DNA of 64,000 nt, from NCBI GenBank assembly GCA_023525975.1, contig CM042032.1:35878001-35942000 (forward strand), written 5' to 3'. Positions 57,851 through 64,000 of the stretch are shown here, piece after piece. Source of the stretch: Smallanthus sonchifolius (taxonomy: Eukaryota; Streptophyta; Magnoliopsida; Asterales; Asteraceae). The notes beneath the pieces are model-generated. The model worked only from the letters and a program-made list of their open reading frames with translations. It searched no databases and was not told the origin of the DNA. Each line of letters starts with the position of its first letter. Position 1 is the first letter of the stretch. Position numbers and translations under genes: made by a program.

Positions 57851-57979
57851 ATTGATTATAGCGAACTAGGTGTCTAAAACGGAACCTAGTCTATAATTTG
57901 AATGACTCACTAAAATGTTTTCATTGCATAAGCATTGCATAACCAATCATCATGTCATGTGGATATTGTAGTCACAAGC

Positions 57980-58737
57980 ATGTCGTCACATTCACACTCT
58001 GACCCTGTCTCTGACTCTGAATCCAACGAGGAACTTTCCGCCACACGCCCCAAAAATCGAGTGCAAGTTCGCAGCTCGACACCACCCGATGTTGCCCTGG
58101 GAGAACCGCCTATCGTCTATCGAAAGAAAAGCGGAGGGCCAGTTATGGTAAAGAGTGCTAGGAAGAAGGTTCGACTTCCACGCAAAAGAACCTGGCAGCC
58201 CGTGACCCGGAAAACTTGGAGATTGATGAGGAACCACCTAGGCAACGACCCTGTTACCACCCTACGGTGGGGACTATCCGTTGGATGCCCCGTACCCTGG
58301 CACGATGGAGGGAGATGGAGAGCATTCCCTCTACCTTTGAGCTCGGAGAGTCCTCCAACTCCCCAACACCCCTACCCCACACTGGGGAAGTCATGGAGCT
58401 CACAGTGCCTACATTGGTAGCACGTGTTCATACGCACGAAGAGCGTCTTGATGATCTCCTAGATGATATTCGAGCACTTGGGGATGCAGCCACGCGACTA
58501 CATCAAGGGCTCGGATCTCGAGTACAGACTTTGGAGGATAGCACCCGAGAGATACAGGATGCCACTGACTACCTCGAGCTGAGAGCTGATATGGACTGGC
58601 AGTTCATTCTCACGGTCCGAGACATGGTGGAGGCGTTGGAAGAAAGGACTTTGGCTGCAAAATTTGTGGCTAGGGCTAGCTTTGTCATGGCGGGACTTGC
58701 CATGATGATGGGGTTGTACTCCCACTTCTTCTTTTAA
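57980..58737 (+). pseudogene. Pre-gag ORF of element C
   Basis: Begins at ATG 57980 (MSSHSHSDPVSDSESNEEL), acidic and Ser-rich, then basic and Pro-rich. The frame is lost near 58216-58300 and continues in the frame open from 58216 to TAA 58737. The second half is a coiled coil (about 58400-58660, with EERLDDLLDDIRALGDAATR) and ends in a short hydrophobic tail, FVMAGLAMMMGLYSHFFF, which could be a membrane anchor. It lies between the primer-binding site and gag, like the ORF at 49996-50395 of element A. No known domain recognised; function unknown. Confidence 0.65.
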
Positions 58738-58993
58738 ACCTATTATGGGCGGGTTGTGCCCATAGCACATTATGTAGTTTAAAACTTTGGTACTGATGTG
58801 GTCATGTGAACCCATCCCTTTTGTATCCTTGTCTTTTGGAACAATGTACTATGCATGTTTTAACTATGTATGTGATGGTTTATGTTGTAATGAGGGTTGT
58901 TCACGTTTGATGTTGTTGTACCCTTATGTCATGATCTATCATTATTATTATATAATGTTGTTTCTTTTTAATTGATATGTTAGAAAGAACGTC

Positions 58994-60049
58994 ATGGCAC
59001 CTAAGCGAAGGACGCCCCGTAACACTACTAGTGGCAACAACGAAACGATTTCCCCAAACGTGGAGCAACTCATAGCACAGCGAGTAGCCGCCGCCATGGA
59101 GCAGTATGAAGCAAATCGAAATAATGGCGGAGGAAACGGCAGCGGTACCGGCGGAGGAGGTGCAGGAGGTAGCGGTACAGCAGGAGGTTCCGGAGGTAAT
59201 AAAAATAAATAAGCCATAACACATAGTCATGATCCGAATTAATGACGTTATGACTTGTGATTCTACAGATGCTCCAAATAGGAAGTGCACCTACAAGGCC
59301 TTCCTATCCTGCAACCCCCGTAACTTCAATGGCACCGAGGGTGCAGTAGGTCTGATGAGATGGATAGAAAATATGGAGTCGGTGATTGATATTAGTGAAT
59401 GCACCGCTGACTGCATGGTGAAATATTCTACATGTGCGCTCACTGATAAAGCTTTAACTTGGTGGAATACTCAAATGAAGACTTTGGGGAGAGAGACAGC
59501 GTAGCAATTGTCTTGGGAAGACTTGAAAAACATGATGATTGAGGAATACTGTCCTCGAAACGAATTGCAAAAGATTGAAACTGAGATGTGGAACCTACAG
59601 ATGATCGGAGATGATGTGGCAGGATACACCGACCGTTTCAATGAATTGGCGATTCTAGTACCGCATATGGTCACACCAGAACATAAGCGCGTTGAGAGGT
59701 ATCTGTGGGGTCTTGCACCTCAAATTCGTAGCATGGTAACATCATCTAATCCAGTAGATTCCAAGAGTGCTACAACTTTAGCATTCAAGCTAAGGGATGA
59801 TGCAGTACGTAATGAATTGTTTGTGAGGAAGGAGAACGAGGAAGGTAGATTTGGGGAGAAAAGAAAGTGGATGGGAAATTCAAATAACAAGTCTGAGAAA
59901 CAAGGGTTTAAGAAACAAGCAACTATGAAAGCTTTTACAGTCAACACAGTGGAAAGAAAAGAGTATGATAGGGGCCTACCGAGATGTAAGAAGTGTGGAA
60001 ACCATCATGCCGGTGTGTGCATCAAGTGTGGAAAATGTGACAAGTTTGG
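58994..60049 (+). pseudogene. Gag of element C, broken and cut by element D
   Basis: ATG 58994 opens MAPKRRTPRNTTSGNNE; a Gly-rich stretch ends at TAA 59212. Coding continues in another frame from about 59229: a Gag domain with FNGTEGAVGLMRWIENMESV and ALTWWNTQ, an in-frame TAG (59502-59504), then SWEDLKNMMIEEYCP and the helix ending RYLWGLAPQIR. The first zinc knuckle is CKKCGNHHAGVC (about 59988). Element D sits inside the second (after CGKCDKFG); the 5 bp beside it are TTTGG (60045-60049). Gag would build the particle; this copy is dead. Confidence 0.85.
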
Positions 60050-60457
60050 TGTCACACCCCGCCAAGGCGGAATACGCGAGGTGTCACACATATAGTACAT
60101 AGCACAAGGTATAAAGACAAATACTAAGGCATCACAAAAATTTATTAATTTCATAATTGATTGTTCAACACTTTTTAAAATAAATAAACAAAATCCAAAA
60201 AAATTAACATTGTAAGAATTTCTTTAACTAAGTCCATAAGCAATCCTACTTGATCCTTTCTCTCCTAGTTATTATTTCCTGAAACATGTAAGAAAATGGG
60301 TCAACATAAAGTTGGTGAGAGACATAGGTTTTAAATGTTATAAAGATAAATTGTCATAAAAGATATAAACAAATTCAAACCAAGTTCAAACAAATGTACA
60401 AGCATATTAACACAAACGTTTTGCAATCAACCCTAAATGTTATATGTTATAAGCATT

Positions 60458-60514
60458 CACAATCCACGATTATGCCGTAAAAAGTTATATGCATCCACAA
60501 TCCCTAAGATTGTG
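60458..60514 (-). repeat. Hairpins with CACAATC/GATTGTG stems in LTR D
   Basis: CACAATC/GATTGTG with a 5-nt loop (60496-60514), and a second copy with one unpaired position and a 3-nt loop (60458-60474). Confidence 0.7.
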
Positions 60515-61583
60515 CCGTTGTTATATCGGTTTCCCCCATATGGCCATACTAGTATTTCCTTAGGCTTATGATCAAGTTAATGATTGCAAAGTTGTTATAA
60601 GTGTTCAAATATCAAGCACATAATTGAAATTACTTGTTTGAGAATTTGTTTTGGAAAGGTTTAAGTTATCAAGCCATAAAAATATACACGTTTCACCCCA
60701 AAAGTTAAAAAGAAAAAGGGGCTATGTTCTCACCTTGATATGGAGTCTCAAACTTAACTAGATCGAGAGGACGGGTGAATCGGTTTAACGATGCCCTAAA
60801 TAAATATGATATGTTATTTAATATATAGGAACGATTAAAAGAAATAAAGACGGAACGGAACGATTTGGGAAGATAGGATTTGGAACGAATGAATGGATAT
60901 TAAAGATTCGAATGATAATAAGTTAAATGTATAAAACAAGTTACACGAAATAATGTTTTATAACTTTCTATTTATAAAAGAGATTTTAGGTGACATCAAA
61001 CAACTATAAATTAGAAATTTAAGATAATAAATAATCCTAATGGTCGTCTTGTTGTAACACCATAATATAATAGTATTTATATGGATCTTGTTTGTATTAA
61101 ATCGTAATATCAAAACATATTATTTGTTCAAGAAATATTAATGATAATAATAATAATCATGATAATAATAATAATAATAGTAATAAAAAGCTTAATAAAC
61201 TTATTATATAAAATTGTATAGATATTGCAGATCAAGTCGTTTTTTAATGGTTTAAGTAATATATATAAATCTTTTTTAATAGAATCCATGATGTTACAAA
61301 ACACGATCATTTTATAGTTATATACAAAGTAATAGAGTTTATGAAAGTACACTAGCATTTGACATGTTTTTGAAATATAGGTAACGAAATAAAAATAATT
61401 AAACATATATTTATATATACTTTTTATTTTAAGAGATTATAATTATAAAGCCCTTGAGAGTTTATAAAAAAAAGAACTGATTTTTAACCATAACATAATA
61501 ATATTTTATCAATGTGTGTGTGTGTGTGTGAGTGAGTATGTGACTTGTGTGAATATAAGAGTCCTTACAAGAATGCTGAAATC

Positions 61584-61655
61584 AAAAAAGAAAGCAACAG
61601 GTCTCGAACTCATGACCTGTGCTAGAGAGACATAAAGCTTTAACCAGTTGATCTA
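61584..61655 (-). other. tRNA-like module in LTR D
   Basis: On the minus strand an A-box-like TAGATCAACTGG (61655-61644), then 33 nt, then a B-box-like AGTTCGAGACC (61610-61600) and a T6 run (61589-61584). Confidence 0.6.
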
Positions 61656-61925
61656 GCCTGTTTAGTTGGTACTCATTAGAAACAAATTAGCCTTAACATA
61701 AGGGTTTCGGAACCCTTCTTCCCCAAACAGTCCATCGCAAACCCAGCCCCTAGAAACCTTAATATCCAAATTCGATTTTTATAAGGAAGACAGTAAGATG
61801 ATGCGAAAACAAGGGAAACGAGTTACCTGATATCGATGATTGAATCGACGCAAAAAAAAATGAGGTTTCCGATCCCCTGTGCTGACCGCAAATCGTGAGG
61901 ATTTCGAATGGTAATAGGTTAGGGT

Positions 61926-61932
61926 ACTTATA
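61926..61932 (-). promoter_or_regulatory. TATA-like box of LTR D
   Basis: Minus-strand TATAAGT, about 100 bp before the first donor-like site. Confidence 0.45.
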
Positions 61933-62618
61933 GGATGTTTGAAGACGCGTATCACAGCTGTCAATTGGCGGATTTTCGGGCTTGATTTCGCAATTCTTGC
62001 ACCCAATTATGTGATTCTCTTTAATGGTTTCAAATCTTCTATTTTGGTCCAAATCCGCCAAATCTGAGCTTGATATAGGAGTATTAAACAGCCTTGAATG
62101 TTTAGGAGTTAAAAACAGAAGGTTTGGATGCGGATTAAATCAATTTAGAGGTTGATTTGGCATGGTTGACTTTTTGAAGTCAAATTTGTTCTTGGTTAGG
62201 CTAAGGGTTCAAAAATATAAAGGGATTCTAATGATATAAAAGGGGTTCAAGGCTTATTTCCATGCTAATTAAGTTATAAAATTTATTTTATAAAACTTAT
62301 CAAACATAAACTTATATATATATATTATTTATTTCCTTATGATTAACTTTTCTTTTATATAAAAATAATAATAATAATAATAATATAGAATCTCATTTTT
62401 ATCAATTTATTATTTATAAAAATACATATATACATATATATATATATATGTATAAAAATGAAATTTTGAAACTACGGATCGTTTACATGTTTGCAATAAT
62501 AATTGGTACGACAAAACGTACATACGAGATAACAAGATTGAACTAATATGGCGGTCATAAATGTTATTAAGGTACAAAATGAAATAAAATATTACATGAA
62601 AAAGTCACGGATGTTACA

Positions 62619-62636
62619 GTATCCCCAAGTTGAAGG
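62619..62636 (-). other. Polypurine tract of element D
   Basis: Minus-strand CCTTCAACTTGGGGATAC before the LTR start. It resembles the tract of element A (TTTCAACTAGGGGATGA). Confidence 0.75.
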
Positions 62637-62653
62637 AATTTCGTCCCCGAAAT

Positions 62654-64000
62654 TCAACTGGTGGAGGCTACTGAATTAGAAAAGAGATGAGGGTACTTAA
62701 GTTTCATTTGGTCTTCACGCTCCCAAGTGAACTCAGGGCCGCGCTTAGAATTCCAACGGACTTTCACGATAGGTATACGGCTACGCTTGGGTTGTTTAAC
62801 ATTACGGTCCATGATCTCAACGGGTTGTTCAATGAAGTTCAACTTGTCATTAACACGGACTTTATCTAGTGGGATATGAAGAGTGTCGTCAGCCAGACAC
62901 TTCTTGAGATTCGACACGTGAAAAGTGTCATGTACTCCATTGAGTTCGGCCGGCAGCTTGAGCTTGTAAGCTACAGGGCCAATCCTTTCAAGGATTTCAA
63001 AAGGACCCACTTATCTTGGTGCCAATTTCCCTTTCTTCCCGAAACGGACCACGCCCTTCCAAGGGGAAACTTTGAGTAAGACTTTATCCCCGACTTGGAA
63101 TTCGAGGGGTTTCCTTCGATTATCAGCATAACTCTTTTGGAGGGCACGGGTAGCCTTAAGTCTTTCTTGAATCTTGAAGATCTTATCGGAAGTCTCTTGA
63201 ATAAGCTCGGGACCGGTTATTTGAGCGTCACCGATCTCGGTCCAACATACCGGGGAGCGGCATTTTCTACCATATAAGGCTTCGAAAGGAGCACATTTAA
63301 TGCTAGCATGGTAGCTGTTGTTGTAAGAGAATTCCACGAGAGGCAAATGGTTATCCCAATTTCCGCCGAAATTGATCACACAAGTGCGAAGCATATCCTC
63401 CAGGGTTTGGATAGTCCTTTCGCTTTGGCCATCAGTTTGAGGATGATAAGCCGTGCTAAGGTCCAAACGAGTCCCTAAGGATTTTTGTAAGGATCGCCAG
63501 AAGTTGGAAGTAAAACGGCCGTCACGATCGGAGATAATGGACAAGGGCACACCGTGACGAGTCACGATTTCACTGATATAGAGATTTGACAACTTTTCCA
63601 TCTTGAAATCTTCACGAATAGGGATAAAATGAGCGGATTTGGTCAAGCGATCAACTATGACCCAAATCGAATCGTGCCCACGAGGAGTTCTTGGGAGTTT
63701 GGTGATAAAATCCATAGAGATTTGCTCCCATTTCCAAATAGGGATCTCGGGTTGTTGGAGAAGACCCGAGGGTTTTTGATGTTCGGCTTTAACCTTTAGG
63801 CACGTAAGACACTTGTTCACAAATAAAGCTATATCCTTCTTCATTCCGGGCCACCAATAAAACTCCTTGAGATCGTGATACATTTTATCGGCACCGAGAT
63901 GAATAGAATACCGGGATTTGTGTGCCTCATCGAGGATAAGCTCACGAAGGGGTTGAGAGTCAGGAATCCACATACGTCCCATGAAATAAAGAATTTCGTC
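62654..64000 (-). pseudogene. Integrase and chromodomain of element D, one stop
   Basis: Minus-strand frame from the window edge. The integrase zinc region ends CLTCLKVKAEHQKP (about 63800). The core has MDFITKLPRTPRG, SIISDRDGRF and QSERTIQTLEDMLR, with the D, D and E positions present. The GPF-type tail is split by TAA at 63011-63013, after GKKGKLAPR. The following 118 codons, in the same frame, finish that tail and encode a chromodomain (EIMDRNVKQPKRSRIPIVKV, then GPEFTWERED). The stop is the only break in the visible part. Such chromodomain integrases direct insertion into heterochromatin. Confidence 0.9.

Larger units (their letters stand above)
55196..60049 (+). mobile_element. Gypsy element C (+), visible 5' part
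   Basis: 5' LTR, primer-binding site, pre-gag ORF and most of gag, then interrupted at 60049 by element D. The 3' part lies beyond the window. Confidence 0.9.
60050..62618 (-). repeat. 3' LTR of element D
   Basis: The minus strand starts TGTAACATCC (62618) and ends GGCGGGGTGTGACA (60050), 2569 bp. In order: TATAAGT (61932), donor-like ATCAG|GTAACTCG (61826), tRNA-like module (61655-61584), AAG|GTGAG (60733), hairpins (60514-60458) and TTTCAG|G (60279). Minus-strand open frames at 61128-61406 are AT-rich and meaningless. Confidence 0.9.
60050..64000 (-). mobile_element. Gypsy element D (minus), 3' LTR and pol end
   Basis: The innermost insertion seen. On the minus strand the window contains the pol end (63982-62654), the purine tract and the 3' LTR (62618-60050). 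The rest lies beyond base 64000. Confidence 0.9.

Overview
This is nuclear DNA of a flowering plant. It is AT-rich and almost gene-free, filled with Ty3/gypsy and Ty1/copia LTR retrotransposons, hAT-like elements, a Helitron end and (TA)n tracts, plus one two-exon host gene. The element families (chromovirus-type gypsy with LTRs of 1.9-2.8 kb, and a Sirevirus-type copia carrying a large extra ORF) recall what I know from Asteraceae genomes; that placement is from memory and is not proven here. All family calls rest on motifs read by eye.

Layout. (1) 1-9918: gypsy element 1 (+), with decayed coding sequence; its 5' LTR is split by a 2.8-kb solo LTR (1053-3867). (2) 9919-13578: a minus-strand Tat-type gypsy deletion derivative in which gag is joined to the end of RNase H. 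(3) 13579-24043: the host-like stretch, with hAT-like elements, a CHUP1-like coiled-coil gene (19127-20647), a Helitron 3' end (21606) and a MITE sitting in a (TA)n tract. (4) 24044-43190: a minus-strand copia pol gene cut into pieces by a young gypsy element (E, 24840-33300, target duplication cccga) and by a pol-less Sirevirus-like copia (33665-42924, target duplication aaacc). (5) 43191-64000: a chain of nested gypsy elements. Element A (minus) lies in the copia gene; B (+) lies in the LTR of A; C (+) lies in the gag of B; D (minus) lies in the second zinc knuckle of the gag of C and runs off the window.

How the parts work together. None of the retroelements looks autonomous. Element 1 has LTRs about 2% apart but pol sequence decayed far beyond that. 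The Sirevirus-like element has no integrase or reverse transcriptase. Element E has a frameshift, a shortened protease and a stop before its chromodomain. All must have relied on enzymes supplied in trans.

The strongest unexplained structure is inside the long LTRs. Most show the same order: TATA box, 100-220 bp, a GTAA-type splice-donor motif, a tRNA-like A-box/B-box/T-run module (four families, with a constant 32-33 nt between the boxes), an AG|GTRAGT motif, an array of short hairpins, and a TTTCAG|G acceptor-like motif shortly before the LTR end. The hairpin sequences differ between families, while several arrays show compensatory changes in the stems. I propose this as a recurrent structured, intron-like LTR module; it is inferred from sequence alone.
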